A stretch of DNA of 64,000 nucleotides from Rhizobium sp. BG4. Its GTDB lineage: Bacteria > Pseudomonadota > Alphaproteobacteria > Rhizobiales > Rhizobiaceae. The stretch covers positions 3,206,001 through 3,270,000 of the forward strand of contig NZ_CP044125.1 of NCBI RefSeq assembly GCF_016864575.1. Reading direction: 5' to 3'. Shown piece after piece: positions 1-8,410 of the stretch. Numbering within the stretch: the stretch's first letter is position 1; each line of letters opens with the position of its first letter. The notes beneath the pieces are model-generated. The model ran no database searches and was not told the origin of the DNA. It saw only the letters and a program-made list of their open reading frames with translations. The position numbers and the translations under genes are program-made.

Positions 1-80
1 TGCCGGAACCAGGTCTGCGCCGCGAGCTTCTTGTCTTCGATGTCGGCGGGAAGGCCTGCCGGCAATACTGGTCTTTCCAT
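1..80 (-). CDS. hemF: Coproporphyrinogen III oxidase, N-terminal fragment (runs off the window)
   Basis: Only the first 26 codons are present, beginning [11 protein letters not shown] and followed by [14 protein letters not shown], with a GGGGG Shine-Dalgarno a few bases before the ATG at 80. This beginning resembles rhizobial oxygen-dependent coproporphyrinogen III oxidases, which convert coproporphyrinogen III to protoporphyrinogen IX in haem synthesis. The catalytic region is outside the window, so the call rests on recall of the N-terminal sequence and is inference. The gene diverges from the small ORF at 246. Confidence 0.6.
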   Translation of the reverse strand, partial: MERPVLPAGLPADIEDKKLAAQTWFR

Positions 81-245
81 ACTTACCCCCATAGGCCGCA
101 GCCAAAGCCGCGACCCGTCATTCCTGATTGCGACGCCTCCTATCAGCTAGGAGCGCCAGTCGCCAGCGGGCGGAAGGCCGCAGCCAAGATTCGACTCGCA
201 AATTAGCGGGTTCGATACTACCTTTTTCCGGCAGAGGTAGGTTTC

Positions 246-509
246 ATGAATAAAATTCCGGGACCTCCGTCATTCGACGGCTTGAAGCGCAGGATAGAGC
301 GGCACCGCGCCGAGGGAACGCCCCGGACGGGTGGCGACCGGTTCGTGCGCGAAACATACAGACTGGCGCTGCTGGATGCGCGGGCGAAGGCCCGCGAGTG
401 GTTTGCCGAATATCCGAAGGCGGCTTACTGGACCGAGGTCGAAAGCTGGCGTCAGCTCGACAACGACCAGATCGAGTTTACCATGCGGCGGCTACCCTCG
501 GCCGATTGA
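246..509 (+). CDS. Small conserved hypothetical protein (87 aa)
   Basis: A short basic protein with no signal peptide, membrane segment or motif I can name. It has an alternating charged/aromatic pattern (WFAEYPKAAYWTEVESW) and ends MRRLPSAD. The start is supported by an AGAGGTAGG Shine-Dalgarno about 5 bases upstream. It ends 9 bases before the convergent Na/Pi transporter gene. The 165-bp gap to hemF carries a perfect 6-bp inverted repeat (CTCCTA/TAGGAG, 137-153) and two copies of a 13-base direct repeat (93-105 and 175-187). It is probably cytoplasmic; function unknown. Confidence 0.7.
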   Translation: MNKIPGPPSFDGLKRRIERHRAEGTPRTGGDRFVRETYRLALLDARAKAREWFAEYPKAAYWTEVESWRQLDNDQIEFTMRRLPSAD

Positions 510-518
510 GCACCATAC

Positions 519-2165
519 CTATTCCGCAGCATCCTTGAGACGGCTTTCGATGAGCAGGCCGTGCTCGTCCATGATCGGGTGGGCGACCGAGACGATATGG
601 GCGTTGATGCGCTTCAGGTCGCGCAGCATGTCGAGATGCAGCGAACTGGTCTGCAGGCTGTCGGCGCGGCCGTCGCGCAGGCGCTCCAGGTGGCGCTCGG
701 AGGATTGCTTCTCCATGCGCCGGACCTCGACCTTCACTTCCATCATCTGCTTGGCGAGCTTGAAGTCGCGGGTGACGAAGATCGTCTGGGCGATGCGCAG
801 GTTGTCGATCGTCAGGTGGAAGAGCTTCTTCAGCTCCTCATAGCCGTCCTCGGAGAATTTCAGGCCGAGCGAGGCCTTCTTGGTGACCTGCGGCAGCAGG
901 CCTTTCTCGATGATGTCGCCGATATGTTCGAGGTTGATCGCGTAATCGATGATGACGATCGAGCGGCGGCCGTTTTCCTCGCTCAGGCCCTCGCGGCCGA
1001 GCTTGGAGAGATAGATTTTCACTTCCTGCTGCAGGCTGTCGACGCGCTTTTCCAGCGACGGGATTTCCTTGAGCTTGGCGAGATCGTCCTTCTCGAAGGC
1101 GTCGGAGGCGCGCATCAGCATGCGCTCGATGAGATCGCCGACGCCGAGCGTTTCGCGGGTGGCGCTGGCAAGCGCCACGACCGGCGTCGAGAGCTCGCCC
1201 TGATCAAGATATTTCGGCGCATTGTCGGGCTGCGCTTCTTCCGGGACCAGCCGCAGCATCAGCTTCGACAGCAGGCGCGAGAAGGGCCAGGCGAGTGCGG
1301 CGAGGATCAGGTTGAAGCCGAGGTGGGCGTCGACCGGGAGCTTGGCGGGCGAGAGCGGCAGCATTTCCAGGATATCGGCGCCGTAGCCTGCGAGCGGCAG
1401 CGCGACAGCGCAGCCGATGGCGCGCACGATCAGATTGCCGAGCGTAACGCGCTTTGCCGAAGGCGGGCCGGAGAGAGAGGCGACGACCGGCGGAATGGCG
1501 CCGCCGAGATTGGCGCCGAGCACCAGCACGATGATCAGGCCGGCCGAGAGGATGCCGGTCGAGGCGAGCGACAGGATCAGCACGACGGCCGCAAGGCTGG
1601 AGGAAGAAATGAAGGCGATGCCGGCGGAGAAGGCGAGCGCCACCGGCCAGGCATTGTCCAAGAGCCCGATGAAGGCGGCAAGCGCTGGCGACTGGCGCAT
1701 CGGCTCGGTGGCGCTGCTGAGAAGATGCAGCGACAGCAGCATCAGGCCGATGCCGATCAGCGCCGTGCCGCCGCCCTGGCGGGAGGTCGAGCCGCTGCGA
1801 TAGAGCACGATGCCGGCGAGGATGACGAGCGGCGACAGCCACTCGATGCCGGTCGCAACGATCCAGGCGGTGACGGCGGTGCCGACATTGGCGCCGAGGA
1901 GCACGATCTGCGCCATGCGCGGCTTGACGAGCTCACGCTCGACGAAGGAGGCGACCATCAGCGCAGTGGCCGTCGAGCTCTGCAGCGCGATGGTGGCGAC
2001 GAAGCCCGAGAGGAAGGAGCGAAGACCGCTGCGGGTACCCGTCGCCAGCCCGGTTCTGAGCTTGGCGCCGAAGGCCCGCGACACGCCGTCCTTAACCTGC
2101 GCGAGGCCGAACAGCAGCAAGGCTACGGCACCGAACAGATTTATCATGACGATCGTGGATTCCAT
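519..2165 (-). CDS. Na/Pi cotransporter family protein with PhoU-like C-terminus
   Basis: This 548-aa protein has the two-fold repeat of the Na/Pi-cotransporter II family: a QSSTAT motif at about residues 62-67 and a related ISSSSLA segment near 190, each followed by a GAN(V/L)G motif. About eight hydrophobic segments fill residues 1-310. The C-terminal 200 residues are charged and helical, like PhoU domains. Family members move phosphate with sodium, and bacterial relatives are often proposed to export phosphate. The gene is convergent with the small ORF at 246. I saw no convincing Pho box in its 267-bp upstream region (2166-2432), which is AT-richer and shows no ORF. Confidence 0.88.
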   Translation of the reverse strand: MESTIVMINLFGAVALLLFGLAQVKDGVSRAFGAKLRTGLATGTRSGLRSFLSGFVATIALQSSTATALMVASFVERELVKPRMAQIVLLGANVGTAVTAWIVATGIEWLSPLVILAGIVLYRSGSTSRQGGGTALIGIGLMLLSLHLLSSATEPMRQSPALAAFIGLLDNAWPVALAFSAGIAFISSSSLAAVVLILSLASTGILSAGLIIVLVLGANLGGAIPPVVASLSGPPSAKRVTLGNLIVRAIGCAVALPLAGYGADILEMLPLSPAKLPVDAHLGFNLILAALAWPFSRLLSKLMLRLVPEEAQPDNAPKYLDQGELSTPVVALASATRETLGVGDLIERMLMRASDAFEKDDLAKLKEIPSLEKRVDSLQQEVKIYLSKLGREGLSEENGRRSIVIIDYAINLEHIGDIIEKGLLPQVTKKASLGLKFSEDGYEELKKLFHLTIDNLRIAQTIFVTRDFKLAKQMMEVKVEVRRMEKQSSERHLERLRDGRADSLQTSSLHLDMLRDLKRINAHIVSVAHPIMDEHGLLIESRLKDAAE

Positions 2166-2432
2166 TATCAGCAGTCTTCTTCTTCTTCACTGGTGGTTGC
2201 AATGCTGTGCATCCTAGAATCACGTCATTGCCAATTCGTTGAAATTGCTGCGCAGTGACGGATTTTTGTTTGCCCGGCTAATAATAATAGGCCGATTTGA
2301 CCGCAACACAACGCCGTTTGCGACATATTGCAGGGATGCTCCGTCATCTACGGCGGAGCCGCTGGAAATCAATGGTTTCGATGGTCTGTCAGGCTCATCG
2401 GCTGCAGATGATTTGCGGCCGAAACGTGGAGA

Positions 2433-3083
2433 TCAATGCGCCTGCGAGGCGAGAAAAACGGCGCGCTGGGCCTCGAAGGCGCGCTGATAGGCCGGGCGGG
2501 CTTCGCCGCGGGCGACATAGGCGGCAAGGTTTGGAAATTCTTCGAGCAGGCCGGAGCTTTTCAGCCGCAGCAGCACCGAGACCATCTGCAGGTCGCCGAC
2601 GCTGAAATCGCCATCCAGCCAGTCGGCAGTGCCGAGACTGTTGGAGAGCTCGGTCAGCCTTACGCGGATACGATCGGTCAGCAGGGGCAGGCGCTGCTCG
2701 TACCAGCTCTCGTTGCGCTCCGCATAGCCGGCCGCCTCGCGCTCGACGATGACAGGCTCGACGGTGCTGACAGCGGCAAAGAGCCAGGCGATGGCGCGGG
2801 CGCGGCCAATCTGGTCGGCGGGTAGCAGGCCCGGAAACTTTTCGGCGATATGCAGCACGATGGCGCCGGATTCGAAGATCGCCAGCGCGCCGTCCTCATA
2901 GGTCGGGATCTGGCCGAAGGGCTGGAGCGCCAGGTGGGCGGGCTGCTTCATCGTCTCGAAGGTGACGAGGCGGACATCATAGGGCTGCCCGGTCTCTTCG
3001 AGCGCCCATCGCACCCGCATGTCCCGCGCCAGGCCCCGGCCGCGATCGGGGGAGCATTCAAAGGCGGTGATGGTGATCGTCAT
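2433..3083 (-). CDS. Glutathione S-transferase family protein
   Basis: The 216-aa length is typical of GSTs. The N-terminal half looks like a thioredoxin-fold domain: an ERS-like stretch at RVRWALEETGQPYDV, the cis-proline loop FGQIPTYEDG and the glutathione-contacting FESGAIVLHIAEKFP. The C-terminal half is the all-helical domain, with ADWLDGDFSVGDLQMV. Such enzymes conjugate or reduce substrates with glutathione in the cytoplasm; the substrate cannot be read here. It appears to be a single gene with its own promoter region. Confidence 0.88.
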   Translation of the reverse strand: MTITITAFECSPDRGRGLARDMRVRWALEETGQPYDVRLVTFETMKQPAHLALQPFGQIPTYEDGALAIFESGAIVLHIAEKFPGLLPADQIGRARAIAWLFAAVSTVEPVIVEREAAGYAERNESWYEQRLPLLTDRIRVRLTELSNSLGTADWLDGDFSVGDLQMVSVLLRLKSSGLLEEFPNLAAYVARGEARPAYQRAFEAQRAVFLASQAH

Positions 3084-3167
3084 GGCTGCCTCCTATGGAT
3101 TGTCTGTCTTGAAGACGTGTGAGCAATCCCGGTTCCGACATTGACCGACACTCGGAGACGAGCTGAG

Positions 3168-4150
3168 CTAGAGAAGGCGGCCGCTGAGCTGCGAAGCCTG
3201 CCACGCCTTGAGGAACTCCGCTTCCCGTGGGACCCAGGGGACGGTGTTGCGTCCCCATTCATCGGCGCGCGATGCGTATTCTCCCATCAGCCAGAAATGG
3301 CGGACGATGACGAAGTGCAGGGCGGCCTCGAAATCGTCAGCCTTGATCGGCCGGATGGTGCGATAGGCCTCGATGAAGGCCGTCCATCTGCGCGTCGAGC
3401 TCCGGCCGAAGGAGACGTTTGCCCACAGGAAGACGGAGAGGTCGTAGGCAAGGTAGCCGGGGCCGCTGTCGTCGAAATCGAAGAAAACGGCTTCGCCGGC
3501 GTCATCGATGCGGGCGTTGAAGCCGTGGCAGTCTCCATGGCAATAGGTCCATGTTAGCTCGCCGAAGGCTTTGATTGCGTTGCTGGTCTCCTCCGCCAGG
3601 CGCTCGAACTCCTTGAAGACATCGGGGTCTTCGACGAGGCCGCTCTGACCTATCCGGGCAAGCGGCTGCCACAGCAGGTAGTCTAGGTTGAGCCGGTAGC
3701 GCGCTTCTTCGGCAGACAACCTTTCGGCCGCATTGTGCAGCATTGCCAGCGTCTTGCCGTGGGCGCGTGCGTCGTCGAGGCCGGCCGCATCCGGTTCGCG
3801 CCCATCCAGCGCCTGGAAGAGAACGCCGGGGCGCGGACCCTCGGGCGCATCGGTTTCGACGAAGAAGCGGCCGTCCCGCGCCTCGATCGGGGCGGCGACG
3901 GGGACGCCAGATTGGGCAAGATGCATCAGGAATGCGGTCTCGCTTCTGACATCGGCGGGGCCGCGTGCCCGGTGCTGCGACAGGCGGAATATGTAGCGCT
4001 CCGCGTTCTGGCGGTGACGCGGTAGACATCGTTCAGCCCGCGCTCCAGCATCTGGCAGGAGACGGGTGCTTCGATCGGATAGTTGTTCTCGACAAGCCTG
4101 GCGATCGCGTCACAGCGCGCCGTCGAATATAGCGGCGGAAAATTCAGTAT
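3168..4150 (-). pseudogene. APH-fold phosphotransferase (homoserine kinase/SrkA-like), frameshifted
   Basis: The C-terminal part (from 3926) carries the kinase catalytic motif CHGDCHGFNARID and the metal-binding VFFDFDDSGPGYLAYDL. These mark an aminoglycoside-phosphotransferase-fold enzyme. The N-terminal part lies in another frame: NNYPIEAPVSCQ, then MLERGLNDVYRVTA. The frame changes at about 4001-4010, where AGAAC would need AGAAAC to read RNAERYIFRLSQ, so one A appears to be missing. No ATG, GTG or TTG lies in the upstream frame before a stop at 4175-4177; the only codon at the right distance from a GGGGAG is ATA at 4150. The left limit of the gene is therefore uncertain. It may be a sequencing error or a decayed gene. 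Confidence 0.7.
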
Positions 4151-4246
4151 GACCGATGCTCCCCGGCTGCGTCCTCACTTTGACGTGGAGGATTGCGCGA
4201 GCCGGGCGAAAGTCAAGTACCGATCAGCAGTTGCATGTTCGTGCGT

Positions 4247-4738
4247 TCACCTGTCAAGCCAGGCGGCGAGGCCATCCAGCGTCTGCAGGCCATATTCGAC
4301 GGCGCCGAAGCCGATGACGAAGCGGCGGCGTTCGGGGGTGGGGTGGAGCTGGCGCATGGTCAGCACCGTCTTGCCGTCGGACTGCTCGTCGAAGGTGACG
4401 GTGACGCGGAAACGATTGGGATCATCCGAATCCTCCGCTCCGTGCTCCATCACGATGCGCTCGTCCGGCACGATCTCGAGGAAACGGATCAAATTCGCAA
4501 AGCGCTGCTGCTTGCCTTCGAACAGGCCGACCATGTCGAAGCGCCAGATGCCGCCCTCGCGGATGTCGGCTTCGTGGTTCTCGATCGCGAGATCCTTGGG
4601 GCCATACCATTGCGCCAGCGCAGCCGGGTCCATCCAGGCGGCGAAGACCTTGTGGCGCGGATGGTTCAGCACCTTGACCAGCACGATTTCCCGGTCGAGC
4701 GACCAGGTGTCAAACGGATTTGCCATGTCCTTCATCAT
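4247..4738 (-). CDS. SRPBCC / AHSA1 (activator of Hsp90-like) domain protein
   Basis: This 163-aa protein has AHSA1 hallmarks: the opening REIVLVKVLNHPRHKVFAAWMDP, the AQWYGPKDL segment, GGIWRFDMVGL, and the closing helix FVIGFGAVEYGLQTLDGLAAWL. The family forms a helix-grip fold around a hydrophobic pocket. The gene overlaps the upstream ArsR gene by 29 bp, the usual coupled arrangement. ATG at 4726 (MANPFDTW) is an alternative start. The ligand is unknown. Confidence 0.9.
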   Translation of the reverse strand: MMKDMANPFDTWSLDREIVLVKVLNHPRHKVFAAWMDPAALAQWYGPKDLAIENHEADIREGGIWRFDMVGLFEGKQQRFANLIRFLEIVPDERIVMEHGAEDSDDPNRFRVTVTFDEQSDGKTVLTMRQLHPTPERRRFVIGFGAVEYGLQTLDGLAAWLDR

Positions 4739-5063
4739 CCTCTTGGCTGTCGAGATAGGTTTCCAGCCGGTCGAGCCGGCCGGTCCAGCGCTTGCGCTCC
4801 GATATCATCCAGTCGGCCGCTTCGTCGAAACGGGCCTGCACTAGGCGGCACCAGCGGCTGCGGCCGCGCTTCTCGCTGGCGATCAGGCCGCAATCTTCGA
4901 GCACCTTCAGATGCTGGGCGAAGGAGGGGAGCGTCATGTCGAACGGCTCGGCGAGCACGGTGACCGGGACTTCGCCCTCGATCAGCCGCGAGACGACGGC
5001 GCGCCGCGTCGGGTCGCTGAGGGCGTGGAAGGCGAGGTCGAGCGGGGTCGAATGGTAAGGCAT
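4710..5063 (-). CDS. ArsR-family winged-helix transcriptional regulator
   Basis: The 117-aa protein begins with LDLAFHALSDPTRRAVVSRL, the classic ArsR start. The recognition helix is FDMTLPSFAQHLKVLEDCGLI and the wing EKRGRSRWCRL. There is no Cys-rich metal site, so it is probably not a metal sensor. It belongs to the subgroup encoded with AHSA1/SRPBCC proteins. It diverges from the DHFR-like gene at 5209, and the gap carries two near-identical palindromic repeats (5105-5156) that are probably its operator. Confidence 0.92.
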   Translation of the reverse strand: MPYHSTPLDLAFHALSDPTRRAVVSRLIEGEVPVTVLAEPFDMTLPSFAQHLKVLEDCGLIASEKRGRSRWCRLVQARFDEAADWMISERKRWTGRLDRLETYLDSQEDDEGHGKSV

Positions 5064-5104
5064 GTGAATCAGTAAAACGAGTTCGCCCGGCAGTCAACAA
5101 CCAT

Positions 5105-5156
5105 AAGGTACTTGCCTTAGTATTTGCGTTCTATATAAAGGTATTTGCCTTAGTAT
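5105..5156. promoter_or_regulatory. Twin 19-bp operator-like repeats in the ArsR/DHFR divergent promoter
   Basis: AAGGTACTTGCCTTAGTAT (5105-5123) and AAGGTATTTGCCTTAGTAT (5138-5156) match at 18 of 19 positions and start 33 bp apart, about three helical turns. Each contains the inverted repeat AAGG-N6-CCTT. TTGCCT (5112-5117) and TATAAA (5134-5139), 16 bp apart, could be the -35 and -10 of the rightward gene, with both elements touching the repeats. That position suits repression by the adjacent ArsR protein. Confidence 0.7.
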
Positions 5157-5208
5157 CCATACTCCAACGATTGGGGTGGCTAGGTGCAACCTCGCAAGGA
5201 GAGTTCCA

Positions 5209-5850
5209 GTGGCAGTACGTGTCGACCTCATGATCTCGCTCGATGGTTTTGCAACGACGACGGACCAGACGCCCGAGGTTCCCTTCGGTGAAGACTGGCC
5301 GCGTCTCGTCGGCGCCTATATGGCGACGCGGACGTTTCGCGAGCGCGTCTTCAAGGATACGAGCGGGGCGGGGACGACGGGGGTCGACGACGACTATGCC
5401 CGGGAATATTTCGAGAATATCGGCGCCGAGATCATGGGTGCGGGCATGTTCGGCCTTCATAATCACCCTGACGATCCCGACTGGCAGGGCTGGTGGGGTG
5501 ACGAGCCGCCGTTCCAGGTTCCGGTTTTCGTGCTCACCCACAAGGCCCGCCCGTCGCTGGAGATGGCGGGTGGCACCACGTTCCATTTCATCAGCGCGGC
5601 ACCTGCCGATGCGCTGAAGCAGGCTGTTGCGGTCGCCAATGGCCGGGATGTGCGGGTCGGGGGCGGTCCGACCGTCGTTCGCGAATTCCTGAAGGCCGGG
5701 CTGGTGGACCGCCTGCATGTGGCGATCACGCCGATCCTGCTCGGGCGCGGCATATGCCTGTGGGAGGATCTGCGCGGGCTGGAGGCCGGTTATACGGTCA
5801 AGTCGGAAACGGCGCCGAGCGGCGTCATCCACCTGACCTTCCATCGCTAG
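5209..5850 (+). CDS. Dihydrofolate reductase-family (RibD C-terminal-like) protein
   Basis: This 213-aa protein starts VDLMISLDGFATT, the family's substrate-loop signature, and has the nucleotide-binding GGGPTVVREFLKAGLVDRLHV followed by ITPILLGRGICLWED. These proteins are NADPH-dependent reductases related to DHFR and RibD. The GTG at 5209 is chosen because AAGGAGA lies 6 bases upstream; an in-frame GTG at 5176 has no such site. It diverges from arsR and probably shares its control. Its 3' end overlaps the convergent cyclase gene by 26 bp. Confidence 0.88.
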   Translation: MAVRVDLMISLDGFATTTDQTPEVPFGEDWPRLVGAYMATRTFRERVFKDTSGAGTTGVDDDYAREYFENIGAEIMGAGMFGLHNHPDDPDWQGWWGDEPPFQVPVFVLTHKARPSLEMAGGTTFHFISAAPADALKQAVAVANGRDVRVGGGPTVVREFLKAGLVDRLHVAITPILLGRGICLWEDLRGLEAGYTVKSETAPSGVIHLTFHR

Positions 5851-7756
5851 CCGCGACGCCGGCGAGCTCCCAGATATCGACCTTCTCGGCGCGCCCCTTC
5901 ACCTCGACGAGGCCGAGCGGGCGGAACTCGAAGCTGTTGATGACGGCGTCGCGGGTTGCGGCGCTGACAAGGATCGAGGTGCCGAACTGCTTGTTCAGCC
6001 CTTCGAGGCGGGAGGCGACATTGATCGTGTCGCCCATCGCCGTGTATTGCTGCCGCGAGATGGCGCCGAAGCTGCCGACGACGGCGGGGCCGGTGTGGAG
6101 GCCGAAGCGGGTGAAGAGTTCCGGGCGGCTGTTCCCGCGGTTCTTCTCGTTCAGGGCGCCGATCGCCTGCTGCATGGCGAGCGCGCAGCGGCAGCCGTGT
6201 TCGGCATGATCTTCGTCCGGCACCGGCGCATTCCACATGACGAAGATGGAATCGCCAAGATACTGCACGACGGTGCCGCCGTGGCGTTCGGCGATCGTGT
6301 TCAGCAGCTCGAAATAGGCCGAGAGCGTATCGACGACATCTTCGGGGGAGTGCCGCTCGGAGATGGTCGTGAAGTCCTGGATATCGGTGAAGAGCGCCGT
6401 TACCTCCTGCCGCTTGGCTTCGGCGAGCGCTCGCCCGTCGGAATTGACGATGCGCCGGACGACCTCGCGGGGAACGTAGAGCGCGAACTGGCGGATGGCG
6501 TGGCGGCTTGCGGCCAGCGCCATTGCCAGCGTGTTGATCTCGGTGATCCAGGAATGCGAGACGGGCTTTTCGCGCATGTCGAGATCGCCGATCAGGCGCG
6601 CTTCATCCGCCAGCCGGTTCAGCGAGCGGCTGACCATGCGCGATAGCGCGATCGACGCCACGACGCCGGCGATCAGGAAGGCGGCGGCGATCAAAAGGTT
6701 ATGGACGAGCAGCCGATCGGCCTGCGAGACGAGATCGTCGAGTGGAACGATGATCGCCGCGACATCGCCCTTGAACAGGCCGGAGACTTCGACCGGAGCG
6801 ATCTGGATCAGGTGCGGGGCGCCATCGATCTGCAGCCGCGCCAGGCCGCCGGTGGCAAAGGCCGGATCATGGCGCAGCCGTGCGACGGTCTGCAGGCTGG
6901 TGTCGAGACTGCCGGCGGTCGCATCGCCTGTGCCCGGGTCTTTCGTCCATGCCCGCAGCAGCTTTTCCATGACGCCCGGATCGGAATGGGCGATGAGCGC
7001 GTCACTGCCATTGACGATATAGGCGCGCGCATTCGGCGATATGCCTTCCGCATGAAGCAGGCGGCTGACCGTCTGGAGGTGGATGTTGATGCCGACCACG
7101 ACGGTGGGATCGTCTCGCATCGGGGCCGCGACCGTCAGCGTCGGGACCCCCAGCGTTCCCGCGACATAGGGGCCGACCGAGATCGCTGCATGGCCGCCGG
7201 CAGCGGAGCGGTACCAGGGCCGCTCGCGCGGATCGAAAGAGGTGTAGTCGATGGCCCGTTCACCCAGCGAGGCGGTCTGATTGTCGAGAAAGCGGAGCGT
7301 TGAGGTGACGCTGCCGGTCTGCCGCCCGGCGATCGTGCGGATTGCGAAGGCGGCGCCGTCAGGGGCGGCCAGCGTCTGGCGGACGTCGCGCCGCGTGGTG
7401 CTGATCACCTGCAGGTAGGAGCCGTCAGGGTAGCCGGTATAGATGCTGGTGGCGTTCGGGATGTTGCGCAGCACTTCCAGGAAGAAATCTTGCTTGGCCT
7501 GCAGATCCTGCAGCGGCGGGGAGGCGAGCTGCGGTAGCGTTGAGGCCAGCGCTACGGTCTCGGTGCCGCCCTGAAGCGTGTTGCGATAGCCCTCGATCAG
7601 CCGCAGGCTCATCTCGCGCATCTGCTGCGCCCCGGCGCTGACGGCCGCTTGCTTGCCGTGACTGAAGGCCAGCCAGATGATCGGCGTCGAGGTGCAGAGC
7701 AGCGATCCCACGACGAGGACGCCGAGATGCAGTCGCAGGGGTTTGGACCAATGCAC
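5825..7756 (-). CDS. Membrane-bound class III adenylate/guanylate cyclase with periplasmic sensor and HAMP
   Basis: This 643-aa receptor has a transmembrane segment at about 10-30, a large periplasmic domain resembling dCache (YPDGSYLQVIS, then DPRERPWYRSA), a second membrane segment at about 345-368, and a HAMP linker. The class III cyclase domain spans about 440-620. It keeps both metal-binding aspartates (ALFTDIQDFTTISE and QYLGDSIFVMWNAP) and the transition-state motif YTAMGDTINVASRLEG. It should make cAMP (or cGMP) in the cytoplasm in response to an external ligand. No partner gene is adjacent. Confidence 0.92.
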   Translation of the reverse strand: MHWSKPLRLHLGVLVVGSLLCTSTPIIWLAFSHGKQAAVSAGAQQMREMSLRLIEGYRNTLQGGTETVALASTLPQLASPPLQDLQAKQDFFLEVLRNIPNATSIYTGYPDGSYLQVISTTRRDVRQTLAAPDGAAFAIRTIAGRQTGSVTSTLRFLDNQTASLGERAIDYTSFDPRERPWYRSAAGGHAAISVGPYVAGTLGVPTLTVAAPMRDDPTVVVGINIHLQTVSRLLHAEGISPNARAYIVNGSDALIAHSDPGVMEKLLRAWTKDPGTGDATAGSLDTSLQTVARLRHDPAFATGGLARLQIDGAPHLIQIAPVEVSGLFKGDVAAIIVPLDDLVSQADRLLVHNLLIAAAFLIAGVVASIALSRMVSRSLNRLADEARLIGDLDMREKPVSHSWITEINTLAMALAASRHAIRQFALYVPREVVRRIVNSDGRALAEAKRQEVTALFTDIQDFTTISERHSPEDVVDTLSAYFELLNTIAERHGGTVVQYLGDSIFVMWNAPVPDEDHAEHGCRCALAMQQAIGALNEKNRGNSRPELFTRFGLHTGPAVVGSFGAISRQQYTAMGDTINVASRLEGLNKQFGTSILVSAATRDAVINSFEFRPLGLVEVKGRAEKVDIWELAGVAASDGRSGG

Positions 7757-7803
7757 GCGATGTCCCTCGCAATGCGGACATGTCTCAGTTTTTCATATCG
7801 TTT

Positions 7804-7836
7804 CGATGCCGGCGGAGGGGCTTCAGGCCGGCATCG
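7804..7836 (-). terminator. Strong hairpin after the OmpA-like gene, possible terminator
   Basis: CGATGCCGGC (7804-7813) and GCCGGCATCG (7827-7836) form a perfect 10-bp stem with a 13-base loop. It lies 20 bp past the stop of the leftward lipoprotein gene. On the minus strand it is followed by an A/T-rich stretch without a clean T run, so factor-independent termination is only possible. Confidence 0.45.
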
Positions 7837-7855
7837 CTTTCACGCGGGCCTAAGG

Positions 7856-8397
7856 CTAGACGGCGTCGGGCGTGGTGCGCAGGTTGGTGACGACGCGGCG
7901 GTTCTGCACCTTGCAGGAGCGGTCGGTGCAATCGCGCACTTCGCGGTCATTGCCATAGCCCTTGGCCCACATGCGCTTCGGGTCCACACCCTTCGACACG
8001 AGATAGGCCATGGCCGCATCGGCGCGCTTCTGCGACAGCGACTGCATCGCCGCTGGCGAACCGGAATCGTCGGCAAAGCCCTGCAGCTTGATCAGCCAGG
8101 TCGGGTTGCGCGCCAGCCAGGCCGCCTGATTGTCGAGCGTCGCCTTGGCGACGGAATCGAGGGTGGCGGAGTCCTGCGTGAAATAGGTGCGGCGGCCGAC
8201 ATTGAGGATGAAGTCTTCCTCGCTTCCGGCGCTGACATTCTCGAAGCCGGGGGCGGGTCGTTGGTCTCGCCGGTCATCGGCGTGGCGGGCGGCTCTTCCA
8301 CGGAGGCGGTGAGATTGCTGGTGGTGCAGGCGGAGAGCGAGAGCAGGATGGCCGCCATGCAGGCAAAGCGGCTGAGAGATCCGGTCGTTGCGATCAT
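7856..8397 (-). pseudogene. OmpA-family lipoprotein, frameshifted in a homopolymer
   Basis: The N-terminal part (from ATG at 8397) has a lipoprotein signal peptide ending LLSLSACTTS. The C-terminal part is an OmpA-like peptidoglycan-binding domain: DDSGSPAAMQSLSQKRADAA, then YLVSKGVDPKRMWAKGYG and CKVQNRRVVTNLR. The two parts lie in different frames, joined at a run of five G at 8249-8253 on the plus strand. One more base would restore a 180-aa protein. It follows the L,D-transpeptidase gene by 13 bp in the same direction, so an outer membrane-peptidoglycan tether is the likely role. A sequencing error is the simplest explanation. Confidence 0.8.
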
Positions 8398-8410
8398 CGG
8401 GGCGCTTTCC

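Noticed and set aside
93..187. Two copies of AGGCCGCAGCCAA as a regulatory repeat
   Set aside because: Short GC-rich direct repeat 82 bp apart without symmetry or promoter elements; chance is likely.
561..2258. Long plus-strand open frame opposite the Na/Pi transporter
   Set aside because: It lies opposite a recognised gene, is rich in Asp, Arg, Gln and Ala as expected from reverse reading of GC-rich codons, and has no domain.
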